Below, in pieces: positions 42,366 to 52,781 of a stretch of 64,000 nt of DNA (its first letter is position 1; each line of letters begins with the position of its first letter). The stretch is taken from assembly GCA_000158155.1 (NCBI GenBank), contig DS999408.1, positions 341,859-405,858 on the forward strand. Reading direction: 5' to 3'. Origin of the DNA: a gamma proteobacterium NOR5-3 (GTDB lineage: Bacteria > Pseudomonadota > Gammaproteobacteria > Pseudomonadales > Halieaceae). Below the pieces are notes generated by a model. It saw only the letters and a list, made by a program, of their open reading frames with translations, did not search any database and had not been told where the DNA came from. The position numbers and the translations under genes were made by a program.

Positions 42366-45014
42366 ATGATCGACGATATCGACCCCACAGAAACCCGGGA
42401 ATGGCTGGACTCACTGGACAGCGTGGTCCGCGACGGCGGCGAAAGTCGCGCCCGCTATCTCATGATTCAGTTGGCCAAGCACGCCGTTGACACGGGTGTC
42501 CCGCTCCCTCCGTCGATTACCACTCCTTTTAGAAACACCATCAGCCCCGAAGACGAAAAGCCCATGCCGGGCGATTTGTTTATGGAGCGGCGGATTCGCT
42601 CACTGGTGCGTTGGAATGCTCTGGCGATGGTGATGCGCGCCAATGACAACGATGAGGGCCTGGGTGGTCACATCAGCAGCTTTTCGTCCTCGGCCACGCT
42701 CTACGACGTGGGCTGTAACTACTTTTTCCGTGGCACCGAGGATGGACACCCGGGTGATCTTGTTTTTTATCAGGGACATAGCGCTCCGGGGATGTATGCG
42801 CGCTCTTACCTGGAGGGCCGCTTAAGTGAGGATCAGCTGAATAACTTTCGACGCGAGGTCGATGGCAACGGACTGTCTTCCTATCCTCATCCCTGGTTGA
42901 TGCCGGATTACTGGCAGTTCCCTACCGTGTCTATGGGCCTGGGGCCGATTCAAGCGATTTATCAGGCGCGGGTGATGAAGTATCAGAGCGATCGCGGTCT
43001 GGTTGACCAGAAGGACCGCAATGTGTGGTGCTTCATGGGTGACGGTGAGTGTGATGAGCCCGAGTCTCTCGGGGCAATTTCTCTGGCGGGCCGCGAAAAG
43101 CTCGGTAATCTCATTTTTGTGGTGAACTGTAACTTGCAGCGTCTTGACGGTCCTGTGCGGGGCAACGGCAAGATCATTCAGGAGCTCGAAGGCGTATTCC
43201 GTGGTGCAGGCTGGGATGTTCTCAAGGTCATCTGGGGCCGCAAGTGGGATCCGCTTCTGGAGCGCGACGACTCCGGCATGCTGCAAAAACGCATGGACGA
43301 GGTCTGCGACGGCGAGCTGCAGAATTACAAGTACAACGGTGGTGCCTATACCCGGGAGCACTTTTTTGGAAAGTACCCCGAGTCTCTGGACCTGGTAAAA
43401 GATCTGTCTGACGACGACATCATGTATCTCAATCGTGGGGGCCATGATCCGTACAAGGTGTATGCGGCCTACGCAAAAGCAGCGGGACAGTTTGAGCGGC
43501 CCACGGTGGTGCTCGCCATGACCGTCAAGGGTTACGGCACCGGCGAGGCGGGGGAAGCAAGCAACGAAACGCACTCGCTGAAGAAGCTGGATATCGAAGC
43601 GCTCAAAGCGTTCCGGGATCGCTTTGCCATTCCCATTGATGACAAGGATTTACCGTCGGTTCCCTACTACCGGCCTGATGAAAACAGCCCGGAAATGCGC
43701 TATATGCGCGAGCGTCGCCGTCAATTAGGTGGCTGCATACCGGCGCGCAGAAGCGATGCGCAGGTGCTGCCGGTACCCGGGCTTGAGGCGTTTTCGGCGC
43801 AGACAAAAAGCAGCGGCGATCGCAGCGTGTCGACCACCATGGCCTTTGTGCGCATTCTGTCGACGCTTGCCAAGGACAAGGCTATCGGCCATCGCGTTGT
43901 ACCGATTGTGCCTGATGAGGCGCGTACCTTTGGTATGGAGGGCATGTTCCGACAGCTGGGTATCTACTCGTCTGTGGGGCAGCGCTACACGCCACATGAT
44001 TCCGACCAGATCATGTATTACAAGGAAGATATCAAGGGACAGATTCTTGAGGAGGGTATCAACGAGGCGGGCGCAGGTTCTGCATGGTTGGCCGCCGCTA
44101 CGTCCTATAGCACCAGCAACTATCCTATGGTGCCTTTCTATATCTTTTACTCCATGTTTGGTTTTCAGCGCATTGGTGATTTGCTCTGGGCAGCTGGTGA
44201 CAGCCAGGCGCGCGGTTTCCTCATGGGCGCGACCTCCGGCCGCACGACGCTCAACGGTGAGGGCCTGCAGCACCAGGATGGTCATAGCCACCTGTTGGCG
44301 TCGACTATTCCCAACTGCGTGAGCTACGACCCCACTTACGCCTACGAGCTGGCGGTCATCATTCAGGATGGCATGCGGCGTATGTACTCAGAGCGCGAGA
44401 ACCGCTTTTATTACATCACCACAATGAACGAAAACTACCCCCAGCCGGCCATGCCTGAAGGTGTGGAGGCTGGCATTGTCAGAGGTATGTATCGTTTGAA
44501 AACTGCCGAGGCTGATGTTCCCCGAGTGCGCCTTTGTGGCGCGGGAAGCATTTTGCGCGAAGTAGAGGCTGCGGCGGAGATGCTACGCGCTGACTACGGC
44601 GTAGATGCAGAGGTTTGGAGCTTAACGAGCATCAATGAGTTGCAGCGCGACGGCAAGCAGGTGGAGCGCTGGAATATGTTGAATCCGGATCAGGCACCGC
44701 GCACGGCGTTCTTTACCGAGCAGTTACAGGATAACGACGCGCCGGTAGTGATTGCCACAGACTATATGAAGAGCTTTGCCGAGCAGCTGCGCTCAGCCTG
44801 CCCTGCGCCGCTGTATGTGTTGGGCACAGACGGTTTTGGACGCAGCGACACTCGCGCCAAGCTTCGTCACTTTTTTGAGGTCAGCCGGGAGTTCGTCGTC
44901 CTGGCGGCTCTGAACGCGCTTGCAGCACGGGGTGAGTTCAGAGCTCAGGATGTTGCCTCGGCACGCGATGCCCTGGGCATTGACGCTAATAAAGTCGACC
45001 CTACAACCGTATAA
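42366..45014 (+). CDS. aceE: Pyruvate dehydrogenase E1 component AceE
   Basis: Homodimeric thiamine-diphosphate E1 that decarboxylates pyruvate and acetylates lipoyl groups on AceF. The 882-residue protein (E. coli 887) has the early 'NPYHGGHI'-equivalent region ('LGGHISSFSSSATLYDVGCNYFFRG'), the TPP motif 'GDGECDEPES' ending 'NLIFVVNCNLQRLDG', and the C-terminal transketolase-like half with 'GTDGFGRSDTR'. A promoter and palindrome lie upstream. aceF follows after 46 bases. Lipoamide dehydrogenase (E3) is not in this cluster and must be encoded elsewhere. Confidence 0.98.
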   Translation: MIDDIDPTETREWLDSLDSVVRDGGESRARYLMIQLAKHAVDTGVPLPPSITTPFRNTISPEDEKPMPGDLFMERRIRSLVRWNALAMVMRANDNDEGLGGHISSFSSSATLYDVGCNYFFRGTEDGHPGDLVFYQGHSAPGMYARSYLEGRLSEDQLNNFRREVDGNGLSSYPHPWLMPDYWQFPTVSMGLGPIQAIYQARVMKYQSDRGLVDQKDRNVWCFMGDGECDEPESLGAISLAGREKLGNLIFVVNCNLQRLDGPVRGNGKIIQELEGVFRGAGWDVLKVIWGRKWDPLLERDDSGMLQKRMDEVCDGELQNYKYNGGAYTREHFFGKYPESLDLVKDLSDDDIMYLNRGGHDPYKVYAAYAKAAGQFERPTVVLAMTVKGYGTGEAGEASNETHSLKKLDIEALKAFRDRFAIPIDDKDLPSVPYYRPDENSPEMRYMRERRRQLGGCIPARRSDAQVLPVPGLEAFSAQTKSSGDRSVSTTMAFVRILSTLAKDKAIGHRVVPIVPDEARTFGMEGMFRQLGIYSSVGQRYTPHDSDQIMYYKEDIKGQILEEGINEAGAGSAWLAAATSYSTSNYPMVPFYIFYSMFGFQRIGDLLWAAGDSQARGFLMGATSGRTTLNGEGLQHQDGHSHLLASTIPNCVSYDPTYAYELAVIIQDGMRRMYSERENRFYYITTMNENYPQPAMPEGVEAGIVRGMYRLKTAEADVPRVRLCGAGSILREVEAAAEMLRADYGVDAEVWSLTSINELQRDGKQVERWNMLNPDQAPRTAFFTEQLQDNDAPVVIATDYMKSFAEQLRSACPAPLYVLGTDGFGRSDTRAKLRHFFEVSREFVVLAALNALAARGEFRAQDVASARDALGIDANKVDPTTV

Positions 45015-45060
45015 CAGTCGTTAGCGCAGCGCTCAAAGCGAAAAAGCGAGGAGAGAGTCC

Positions 45061-46707
45061 GTGGCACAGGAAACAGTCCTAGTCCCTGATATTGGTGGTT
45101 CAGATGCAGCCGAAGTCGTCGAGGTGCTGGTGAGCCCGGGCGACAGCGTTGATGTCGATCAGGGGTTGTTGGTGCTCGAGTCTGACAAGGCGTCCATGGA
45201 AATACCCTCTACCGTCGCAGGTACGGTGGTAGAAGTACTGGCCAAGGAGGGCGATGAGCTTGCCGAGGGCGCGGCGGTGGCGGTGATAGAGACCGCTGAT
45301 ACTGCCAGTAGTGAGCCTGAAGCATCGGCCGTGGTGGACAAGCCCGCTGAGCCTGCGCCAGAAACACCCGCTACAACTGCGGCTAAGCCTGCGCCGTCAT
45401 CCGCCGAGTCACAAAGCATGGAAGTGGTGGTGCCGGACATCGGCACGGATGAGCCCGTGGATCTCATCGAGATTGCCGTAAGCGTGGGCGACAGCGTTGC
45501 CGAGGGCGACACTCTGGTGGTGCTGGAGACAGACAAGGCGTCCATGGAGGTACCGTCTCCGGCCTCTGGTGTGGTCAAAGCCCTGAAAGTAGACGAAGGG
45601 CAGCAGGTCAAGCAGGGTGATGTGCTTCTGGTTCTGGATGCGGTGGTTGTTGGTTCGACTACCGCAGATTCTGCTGTCAGTGCGCCGGCTCCGGCGGCTG
45701 CAACGAGTGCCCCTGCGCCTGCAGCAGACTCCGAGGCTGCCGCAGAGCCTTCGAGCGACGGTGCGACTAATGCTGCTAATGCAAATAAGGCGACTGACGC
45801 TGCGGCTAAAGGTGTTTATGCCGGCCCTGCTGTTCGTCGCCTTGCCCGGGAATTCGGTGTGCCCCTGGAGTCCGTGAAGAGCAGCGGTCCCCGGGGTCGC
45901 ATTCTCAAGGAGGACCTGCATCACTATGTGAGCCGGGCACTGGCCGCACCCGGCGCGGGCGGCGGTGGCGCTGGTATCCCCGCCATCCCGGATGTGGACT
46001 TTGCGGCGTTTGGGCCGGTCGAAGTCGTTGAGCGAAGTAAAATCGACAAGGTCACTGCTGCAAATATGCAACGCAGCTGGCTTAACGTGCCGCACGTCAC
46101 GCAGTTCGATGATGCCGATATCACCGAAATGGAAGCTTTCAGAAAGTCTTTGAAAGCCGAGGCCGAAAAGCGCGGGTCGCGCCTGACGCCGCTACCGTTT
46201 TTACTCAAGGCCTGCGCCGTGGCTCTCAAGCGCAACGAGAAAATCAATTCATCACTGAGTGATGGGGGTAGTACGCTTACCTTTAAACGCTATGTACACA
46301 TCGGCATGGCTGTGGATACGCCGGCCGGGCTTGTGGTTCCGGTGATACGCGATGTAGACCAAAAGACGCTGTGGGAGCTGGCCGACGAGGTTATAGAGCT
46401 TGCCGGCAAGGCGCGTGATCGCAAGCTGAAGCCCGCGGACATGCAGGGCGGAGGTTTTACCGTATCGAGTCTGGGATCTATTGGTGGCCGTGGTTTTACC
46501 CCCATCGTCAATGCACCGGAGGTGGCGATCCTCGGGGTCAGCCGCGCGGATACGCAGCCCGTATGGGATGGGCAGAGCTTTCAGCCACGACTGCAGTTAC
46601 CTCTGGCACTCTCCTATGACCATCGAGTGGTTAACGGTGGTGATGCCGGTCGTTTCCTTACCGAGTTGTGCCAGCTCCTTGGGGATATTCGCAAGCTTCT
46701 GCTTTGA
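45061..46707 (+). CDS. aceF: Dihydrolipoamide acetyltransferase AceF (PDH E2)
   Basis: The core of the pyruvate dehydrogenase complex. The 548-residue protein has two lipoyl domains (lysine in 'ESDKASMEIPS' near residue 43 and 'ETDKASMEVPS' near 162), Ala/Pro-rich flexible linkers, the subunit-binding domain 'AVRRLAREFGVPLESVKSSGPRGRI', and a catalytic domain ending in 'SYDHRVVNGGDAGRF' with the active-site His. E. coli has three lipoyl domains; two is common in Pseudomonas relatives. GTG start with GAGGAGAG upstream. The glycerate kinase gene starts two bases after its stop. Confidence 0.98.
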   Translation: MAQETVLVPDIGGSDAAEVVEVLVSPGDSVDVDQGLLVLESDKASMEIPSTVAGTVVEVLAKEGDELAEGAAVAVIETADTASSEPEASAVVDKPAEPAPETPATTAAKPAPSSAESQSMEVVVPDIGTDEPVDLIEIAVSVGDSVAEGDTLVVLETDKASMEVPSPASGVVKALKVDEGQQVKQGDVLLVLDAVVVGSTTADSAVSAPAPAAATSAPAPAADSEAAAEPSSDGATNAANANKATDAAAKGVYAGPAVRRLAREFGVPLESVKSSGPRGRILKEDLHHYVSRALAAPGAGGGGAGIPAIPDVDFAAFGPVEVVERSKIDKVTAANMQRSWLNVPHVTQFDDADITEMEAFRKSLKAEAEKRGSRLTPLPFLLKACAVALKRNEKINSSLSDGGSTLTFKRYVHIGMAVDTPAGLVVPVIRDVDQKTLWELADEVIELAGKARDRKLKPADMQGGGFTVSSLGSIGGRGFTPIVNAPEVAILGVSRADTQPVWDGQSFQPRLQLPLALSYDHRVVNGGDAGRFLTELCQLLGDIRKLLL

Positions 46708-46709
46708 CG

Positions 46710-47636
46710 GTGTCTGAGTTTGTGTCCCGGCCATCATCGAGCGTAAAACCCTGGCAGCGCAGTTTTCTTGAAGCGCACCGGCTCCCCGATACGTATCTGC
46801 AAAGTGCCGCTAAATTTTTTGATCCTCTGGCGGCAATGGTTGCCAGGCGTAGAGAGACCCGGGGAGGTCCCCTGCGCCTTGCGCTCAACGGCAGTCAGGG
46901 ATCGGGCAAAAGTACCCTTGGAGATTATCTCTGTCGTGCTTTGACAGAAGACCATGCACTTTCGACGGTGGCGCTGTCTCTTGACGATTTCTATCTCACC
47001 CGGGCGGAGCGCCGGGAGCTTGCGGAACGCGTTCACCCTTTGCTGCAAACACGCGGTGTTCCCGGCACGCATGATGTGCCTCTGTTGCGTGAGGTATTGG
47101 ACGCGTTGGGGCGGGATTCGTCACAGCCGGTATCTGTGCCACGCTTTGATAAGTCCCTTGATGATCGGGCCGCACCGGATGCCTGGACGCTTGTTCCTGC
47201 CCCGGTAGACGTGGTTGTTTTGGAAGGCTGGTGTCTCGGGGCGACAAGTGAATCCCCGGAGGTCCTTGCCCAGGCTATTAATGCGCTGGAGCGTGATGAA
47301 GACCCCGACGCGCACTGGCGAAGCTACTCGAACCAGCAACTCCGGGATCAATACGAAGCGTTATATGCCGATCTGGATGTCTGGGTCATGCTCGCCGCTC
47401 CCGGCTTTGATCAGGTGCTTCGCTGGCGCACAGAGCAGGAGCAAAAGCTTCGCGAATCTGTTTTCGGTGAGGGGGAGGGCTTGATGAGTGACGCCGCGCT
47501 GATGCGCTTTGTGCAGCACTTTGAGCGCTATACCCGGCAATGTCTGCGCGACATGCCCCAGCGGGTGGATGTGCTTTTCAAGATGGATAGCGATCGGAAT
47601 ATCGTCAGAACCCATGGGCTGGAGATCGGCGAGTGA
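46710..47636 (+). CDS. D-glycerate 3-kinase (GLYK type)
   Basis: A P-loop kinase of 308 residues: Walker A 'NGSQGSGKSTL' (near residue 75), 'LSLDDFYLTRAER', 'PRFDKSLDDR', 'VVVLEGWCLGA' and 'FVQHFERYTRQ'. This is the signature set of the plant-type glycerate kinase family that makes 3-phosphoglycerate. GTG at 46710 was chosen because the frame before it lies inside aceF. It is fused by a GTGA overlap to the next gene, a glycosyl-3-phosphoglycerate phosphatase, and the following genes make and split glucosylglycerate. Its job is therefore probably to rescue the glycerate released by the phosphorylase at the end of the cluster. Confidence 0.9.
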   Translation: MSEFVSRPSSSVKPWQRSFLEAHRLPDTYLQSAAKFFDPLAAMVARRRETRGGPLRLALNGSQGSGKSTLGDYLCRALTEDHALSTVALSLDDFYLTRAERRELAERVHPLLQTRGVPGTHDVPLLREVLDALGRDSSQPVSVPRFDKSLDDRAAPDAWTLVPAPVDVVVLEGWCLGATSESPEVLAQAINALERDEDPDAHWRSYSNQQLRDQYEALYADLDVWVMLAAPGFDQVLRWRTEQEQKLRESVFGEGEGLMSDAALMRFVQHFERYTRQCLRDMPQRVDVLFKMDSDRNIVRTHGLEIGE

Positions 47637-48478
47637 GCAGCATCGTTTATCTGGTGGTGACTGATCTGGATGGTTCGCTTCTGGACCATAATGATTACAG
47701 TTATGAGCCGGCCCGGCCGATGCTGCAGCTGCTGGAGGAGATGCGCATTCCGGTGGTGCTGGCATCGAGTAAAACGCGGGCAGAAATGCTCGAGCTGCGA
47801 TCTGAGCTTGACAACGAGCACCCATTCATTGTCGAGAACGGCGCCGCTATATGCATTCCCCATAAGTACTTTCAAAAACAGCCCCCCGGTACCGAGCTTT
47901 GCGACGGTTACTGGGTCCGGGAGCTTGTGCCATCGCGGGAACACTGGAAAAGCAGCCTGGATGAGCTGCGGGAGAAAATGCCCGGTTGCTTTGTGGATTT
48001 TGCTACCGCGGGCATCACTGGTATCGTCCAGATGACCGGGCTGAGCCCGGACAAAGCCGCGCTTGCCAATGAGCGACAGTACAGTGAGCCCGTGCAATGG
48101 CGCGGCAGTGATCAGGAGCTCGAGACGTTTTTAAGCGAGCTCTCGGCGGCCGGAGCGCGGGTGCTCAAGGGCGGCCGTTTTTACAGCGTTGCCGGAGATT
48201 GCGACAAGGGGCAGGCGCTGCTTTGGTTGCGAGAACAATATGCGCTGGCCGCCAAGGCGTCGGCTGTTTATGATCTTGCGGTAGGGGATGGTGAGAACGA
48301 TGTCCCCATGCTCGAAGTCGCCCATCACGCTTTGCAGATTCCTGCGCATGACCGTGCGTTGCCGAAGCTTGATCGCAAGGATGGGATTATCGTCGCAGAA
48401 GGCTACGGGCCAGAGGCCTGGGCATTTGGGGTTCGCGAATGGTTGCGCGGCCTGTATCAGTCCCGTGAGGAAGCGTAA
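47633..48478 (+). CDS. Glucosyl/mannosyl-3-phosphoglycerate phosphatase (HAD IIB)
   Basis: A 281-residue HAD phosphatase with the nucleophile motif 'VVTDLDGSLLDH' (D10, D12), 'VLASSKTRAEM', the family-typical 'FIVENGAAICIP' and the last motif 'AVGDGENDVPMLE'. These fit the mannosyl-3-phosphoglycerate phosphatase (MpgP) group, whose members also act on glucosyl-3-phosphoglycerate. The next gene encodes the glucosyl-type synthase, so the probable reaction is glucosyl-3-phosphoglycerate to glucosylglycerate. GTG start overlapping the kinase stop. Confidence 0.88.
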   Translation: MSSIVYLVVTDLDGSLLDHNDYSYEPARPMLQLLEEMRIPVVLASSKTRAEMLELRSELDNEHPFIVENGAAICIPHKYFQKQPPGTELCDGYWVRELVPSREHWKSSLDELREKMPGCFVDFATAGITGIVQMTGLSPDKAALANERQYSEPVQWRGSDQELETFLSELSAAGARVLKGGRFYSVAGDCDKGQALLWLREQYALAAKASAVYDLAVGDGENDVPMLEVAHHALQIPAHDRALPKLDRKDGIIVAEGYGPEAWAFGVREWLRGLYQSREEA

Positions 48479-48480
48479 GC

Positions 48481-49707
48481 ATGGCGGATTTTTACCAGAA
48501 CGGCATTATCACCACCTTACACAATCTTTCCAGTCGACCTGTGGAAGATCTGGAAGCGGAACTGGTGGGCTTCAGTCAGTCACGTCCTATGGGTTTGCTG
48601 CTCCCGTCGCTGTATTCCGAGCTCGAAGGGGAGGCGCTCCCGCGTATCGTGGAGCATTTGGCGAAAGTGCCCTACCTTGAGCAGATCGTCATTGGATTGG
48701 ACTCCGCGACCGAGCAGCAGTATCGAGACGCGTTGAAGTTTTTTTCCCGGCTGCCTCAGCCTCATCGGGTGCTCTGGAACGATGGTCCCCGTTTGAAAGC
48801 GATCGATGCGGAGCTACGCGAGATGGATCTTGCACCGCGGGAGCTGGGTAAGGGGCGGAACGTCTGGTACTGCATGGGCTATATTCTGGCGGCAGACCGG
48901 GTGGAATCCATCGCCCTGCACGATTGCGATGTGCTCACCTACGACCGGTCTTTGCTGGCCAGACTGATTTACCCCGTGGCGAATCCCGGCTTTAACTACG
49001 AATTTTGCAAAGGCTATTACGCCCGGGTAGCGAACGGCAAGATCAATGGCCGGGTCAGTCGCCTGCTGGTGACACCGCTGCTGCGGGCGCTCAAAAAGAC
49101 CCAGGGGGACATGGAATACATCAACTACATGGATAGCTTTCGCTACCCCCTGGCGGGAGAATTTTCTTTCCGCCGCGACGTGCTGAACGACCTGCGGATT
49201 CCCAGTGACTGGGGGCTGGAGATTGGTGTGCTGTCGGAGATGCACCGCAACTATGCGAACAATCGCCTGTGTCAGGTGGATATCGCCGACACCTACGATC
49301 ACAAGCACCAGAAACTGTCTGCAGACGACGCGACCGCGGGTTTGTCGCGCATGTCCATCGATATCAGCAAAGCCTTGTTTCGAAAGCTCGCAACCCGCGG
49401 CGTGGTGTTCAGCACGGAGAGCTTTCGTACGCTAAAAGCCAGCTATTACCGTGTCGCTCTGGATTTTGTTGAAACCTATCATAATGATGCAGTTATGAAC
49501 GGACTGGAATATGATCTACACAGTGAAGAGCGAGCGGTGGAGCTCTTTGCAGAGAACATCATGAAGGCCGGCGAGGCTTTTCTTGATCGGCCCATGGAGC
49601 GGCCATTTATCCCGAGCTGGTCTCGGGTAAGTAGTGCAATGCCCTCCGTTCGTGAGCGCTTATTGCAGGCAGTGGAAGAGGACGCCGCGGAGTATGCCCC
49701 CAGCTGA
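48481..49707 (+). CDS. gpgS: Glucosyl-3-phosphoglycerate synthase (GT81 type)
   Basis: A 408-residue retaining glycosyltransferase that joins glucose from an NDP-glucose to 3-phosphoglycerate. Seen in the sequence: '[22 protein letters not shown]', the early acceptor region '[13 protein letters not shown]', and the metal-binding '[12 protein letters not shown]' (DxD-like). '[29 protein letters not shown]' with 'DWGLE' and the C-terminal 'DTYDHKHQ' follow. The 'AGEF...DWGLEIG' pattern is typical of GpgS. It follows the phosphatase after two bases and overlaps the GH13 gene by 14. The product is a compatible solute, in line with a marine habitat; it often builds up under salt stress with low nitrogen. 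Confidence 0.9.
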   Translation: MADFYQNGIITTLHNLSSRPVEDLEAELVGFSQSRPMGLLLPSLYSELEGEALPRIVEHLAKVPYLEQIVIGLDSATEQQYRDALKFFSRLPQPHRVLWNDGPRLKAIDAELREMDLAPRELGKGRNVWYCMGYILAADRVESIALHDCDVLTYDRSLLARLIYPVANPGFNYEFCKGYYARVANGKINGRVSRLLVTPLLRALKKTQGDMEYINYMDSFRYPLAGEFSFRRDVLNDLRIPSDWGLEIGVLSEMHRNYANNRLCQVDIADTYDHKHQKLSADDATAGLSRMSIDISKALFRKLATRGVVFSTESFRTLKASYYRVALDFVETYHNDAVMNGLEYDLHSEERAVELFAENIMKAGEAFLDRPMERPFIPSWSRVSSAMPSVRERLLQAVEEDAAEYAPS

Positions 49708-51472
49708 GCATTCGGACTTTGATGGCGAGCATCGCCTGGGATTGGCTCACCGTGTAGCGCAACAGCTTTCCGTCATTTATGCCAGCGGCGAGACCACTCC
49801 TGCGATGGAGCAGCTCGCTGCGGATCTGCTGAACATTATGCGGCTGGAAGATGATATGCCGCAGCCAGAGCCCTATCTCAACCACTGGGATCAGCGTGAT
49901 GCGCTGATGATTACCTATGGCGACAGTATTCGCAAAGACGGCGAAGCGCCGCTGCAGACGCTCAAATACTGGCTCGATCACTATGCCGATGGCCTGATCA
50001 CGGGCGTGCACGTTCTGCCATTTTGTCCCTGGAGCTCGGATGATGGCTTTGCGGTGATTGATTATATGCAGGTCAACGAGTCGCTCGGCGAGTGGGATGA
50101 TGTGCTGGCGATTGGGGCTAAATACGACCTCATGGGCGATCTGGTGATCAATCATTGCTCCAGTGCCAGTCAATGGTTTGCCAACTTTTTGCGTAATGAA
50201 GAGCCTGGTAAGGATTACTTTGCTACGGCCTCGCCCAAAGATGACCTGTCATTGGTCGTCAGGCCAAGAACGTCGCCCTTGCTGCGCGAAGTAGAGGCCA
50301 TTGACGGAACTCGCCACGTCTGGTGCACCTTCAGTCATGATCAGGTGGATCTTAACTTTCGCAATCCCGAAGTGCTCAAGCGCATGGTCGAGATTGTGCG
50401 CCATTACCTTGATAACGGCATTCGAATATTCCGCCTGGACGCTGTGGCGTTTCTGTGGAAAAAACCGGGCACAAACTCTCTCAATCTTCGCAAGACGCAC
50501 GAGATTGTTCGTCTGCTAAGAACCCTGATAGAGCAGGCGCGCGCCGACGCGATGATCATCACCGAGACCAATATTCCTAATCAGGAAAATCTCTCTTATT
50601 TTGGTAACGGCAACGAGGCGCACTGCGTTTATAACTTTTCTTTGCCGCCGCTGCTGGTCAATACGCTGGTGACCGGTGATTGCTTTTATCTCAAGCAATG
50701 GATGATGAGCATGCCTCCGCCGCAACATGGCACGGCGTATTTCAACTTTATTGCCTCCCACGACGGGATTGGTTTGCGTCCCGCAGAGGGTTTGTTATCC
50801 GACGATGAACTGCAGACGCTGATAAGTACCATGCGGCGTTTTGGCGGGCATGTGTCTTACCGTGCGCTGGAAGACGGGCAAAATAAGCCCTACGAAATTA
50901 ATATCGCCTTGATCGACGCGCTTCAGGGAACCACCGCGGGTGCGGACGAGTTTGGCCTTGAGCGTTTTATCTGCGCCCACGCCATAATGCTGGGGCTTGA
51001 GGGGATACCAGGTATTTATATTCACAGTCTGGTGGGTACGCGCAATGACCTCGAACGTCTGGAGAGTACCGGTCAAAACAGAGCGATTAACCGGCACCAG
51101 TGGCAGCTTGATGAACTCGAGACTCAGCTTGGTGATGCCAGCTCTGATCACGCCAAGGTGTTCGCCGGCATTATGAATCTGTTATCCATCCGGCAAAAGC
51201 AGTTAGCGTTTCATCCGAACGCGACGCAATTTACCCTGCATCTCGGGGCGACGCTGTTTGGTTTTTGGCGTCAGAGCTTCGATCGTCGTCAAAGCATTTT
51301 CTGCATCAGTAATGTGGGTAATGAGCCCGAGTATTTGCAGCTCACAGATATCAATCTTATCGAGGCCCAGGACTGGTCAGATCTCATCTCCGGTGAAGAC
51401 TGCAACAAGCAGCAAATGCTGCTGGCGCCTTACCAAACCGTGTGGATAAGCAACTGTCGAGACCACCGCTAG
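49694..51472 (+). CDS. GH13 sucrose-phosphorylase-like enzyme, probable glucosylglycerate phosphorylase
   Basis: A 592-residue alpha-amylase-superfamily enzyme of the sucrose phosphorylase group (GH13_18). The catalytic triad is intact: nucleophile D249 in '[11 protein letters not shown]', acid/base E291 in 'ITETNIP', and D357 in 'ASHDGIG'. N-terminal '[21 protein letters not shown]' is also diagnostic. Close relatives split 2-O-glucosylglycerate with phosphate into glucose-1-phosphate and glycerate; context here (gpgS, phosphatase and glycerate kinase in one operon) favours that over sucrose. ATG at 49694 overlaps gpgS by 14 bases. Sucrose or glucosylglycerol phosphorylase are the alternatives. 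Confidence 0.86.
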   Translation: MPPAEHSDFDGEHRLGLAHRVAQQLSVIYASGETTPAMEQLAADLLNIMRLEDDMPQPEPYLNHWDQRDALMITYGDSIRKDGEAPLQTLKYWLDHYADGLITGVHVLPFCPWSSDDGFAVIDYMQVNESLGEWDDVLAIGAKYDLMGDLVINHCSSASQWFANFLRNEEPGKDYFATASPKDDLSLVVRPRTSPLLREVEAIDGTRHVWCTFSHDQVDLNFRNPEVLKRMVEIVRHYLDNGIRIFRLDAVAFLWKKPGTNSLNLRKTHEIVRLLRTLIEQARADAMIITETNIPNQENLSYFGNGNEAHCVYNFSLPPLLVNTLVTGDCFYLKQWMMSMPPPQHGTAYFNFIASHDGIGLRPAEGLLSDDELQTLISTMRRFGGHVSYRALEDGQNKPYEINIALIDALQGTTAGADEFGLERFICAHAIMLGLEGIPGIYIHSLVGTRNDLERLESTGQNRAINRHQWQLDELETQLGDASSDHAKVFAGIMNLLSIRQKQLAFHPNATQFTLHLGATLFGFWRQSFDRRQSIFCISNVGNEPEYLQLTDINLIEAQDWSDLISGEDCNKQQMLLAPYQTVWISNCRDHR

Positions 51473-51589
51473 ACCCCTGATCCCTGTGCTAGAATTTCGC
51501 CCTTTGTGGGCCGCTGGCCACGGTTTCCTTTGCGTGGCGGCACTAGCAAGACACCCGCTGTCATAGAAAATAAGAGAAGGTAGCGCTTT

Positions 51590-52780
51590 ATGGTTATCAA
51601 GCCCCGCGTACGCGGTTTTCTTTGCACTACAACCCATCCCGTGGGCTGCGCCGAGAACGTGCGCCGACAGATCGCTTATGTGCGCGGTAATGGCGTGGTA
51701 GCCAATGGCCCCAAGCGGGTGCTGGTGATTGGTGCGTCTACCGGTTACGGCTTGGCGTCGCGCATCGTGGCGGCTTTTGGCAGTGGCGCAGAAACGCTTG
51801 GCGTTTTTTTTGAAAAAGAAGGCACTGAGCGCAAACCCGGTACCGCCGGTTGGTATAACTCTGCGGCTTTTCATGCCGAAGCAGAAGCCGAGGGTTTGTA
51901 TGCTAAAAGTATTAACGGTGACGCCTTCAGTGACGAGGTGAAACAACGTGCCATCGCCGAAATCAAAGCTCACATGGGGCAGGTTGATCTGGTGGTTTAC
52001 AGTCTCGCGTCTCCCCGTCGGCAGCATCCACGTACCGGCGAGCTGCACAGCTCGACCTTAAAGCCCATCGGGAGTGCTACAACCCAGAAAGGCATCAACA
52101 CCGATAAGGGTGAGATTCAGGAGTTTCATCTGGAGCCTGCGTCCCAGGAGGAGATCGATAATACCGTCGCGGTGATGGGCGGCGAGGACTGGCAGTTCTG
52201 GATCGAGGCGCTGGATGAGGCGGGCGTTCTCGCTGAGGGTGCAAAAACCACGGCCTATACCTATGTGGGAGAAAAGCTGACCTGGGATATTTATTGGCAT
52301 GGCACCATTGGTGCTGCCAAAAAGGACCTTGATAGACGCGTGCTGGATATTCGAGAGCGCCTGTCAGCGAAGGGTGGTGACGCCCGGGTCTCTGTGCTCA
52401 AGGCCGTAGTCACACAGGCCAGTGCGGCGATTCCCGCTATGCCCATCTATCTGGCTATTCTCTTTAAAGTGATGAAAGCTAACGGCACGCACGAAGGCTG
52501 CATTGAACAGGTCGATGGCTTGTTTCGTGAGTCTCTCTACAGCGCCAGCCCTCAGCTCGATGACGAGGGGCGACTGCGTGCAGATGCCAAGGAGCTGGAT
52601 CCCCGGGTGCAGGCTGCCGTGGGCGAGCTTTGGGAGCAGGTGGCAACCGATAACCTGAGTGAGCTGTCGGATTTTGCCGGTTACCGACGAGAATTTCTGC
52701 AGCTCTTTGGCTTTGAGGTCGATGGCGTGGACTACGATGCCGATGTGGACCCCCTCGTGCCCATCAGCCAGTTGATCTGA
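51590..52780 (+). CDS. fabV: Trans-2-enoyl-CoA/ACP reductase FabV
   Basis: NADH-dependent enoyl reductase for the last step of fatty-acid elongation. The 396-residue protein has '[18 protein letters not shown]', the long SDR-like motif '[12 protein letters not shown]', 'YSLASPRR' and the Y-x8-K pair in '[27 protein letters not shown]'. This is the FabV type found in Vibrio and Pseudomonas, known for natural tolerance to triclosan. A purine-rich site (AGAGAAGG) precedes the ATG. It follows the osmolyte operon after a 117-base gap with a TAGAAT-like −10 near 51490. Confidence 0.97.
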   Translation: MVIKPRVRGFLCTTTHPVGCAENVRRQIAYVRGNGVVANGPKRVLVIGASTGYGLASRIVAAFGSGAETLGVFFEKEGTERKPGTAGWYNSAAFHAEAEAEGLYAKSINGDAFSDEVKQRAIAEIKAHMGQVDLVVYSLASPRRQHPRTGELHSSTLKPIGSATTQKGINTDKGEIQEFHLEPASQEEIDNTVAVMGGEDWQFWIEALDEAGVLAEGAKTTAYTYVGEKLTWDIYWHGTIGAAKKDLDRRVLDIRERLSAKGGDARVSVLKAVVTQASAAIPAMPIYLAILFKVMKANGTHEGCIEQVDGLFRESLYSASPQLDDEGRLRADAKELDPRVQAAVGELWEQVATDNLSELSDFAGYRREFLQLFGFEVDGVDYDADVDPLVPISQLI

Positions 52781-52781
52781 C

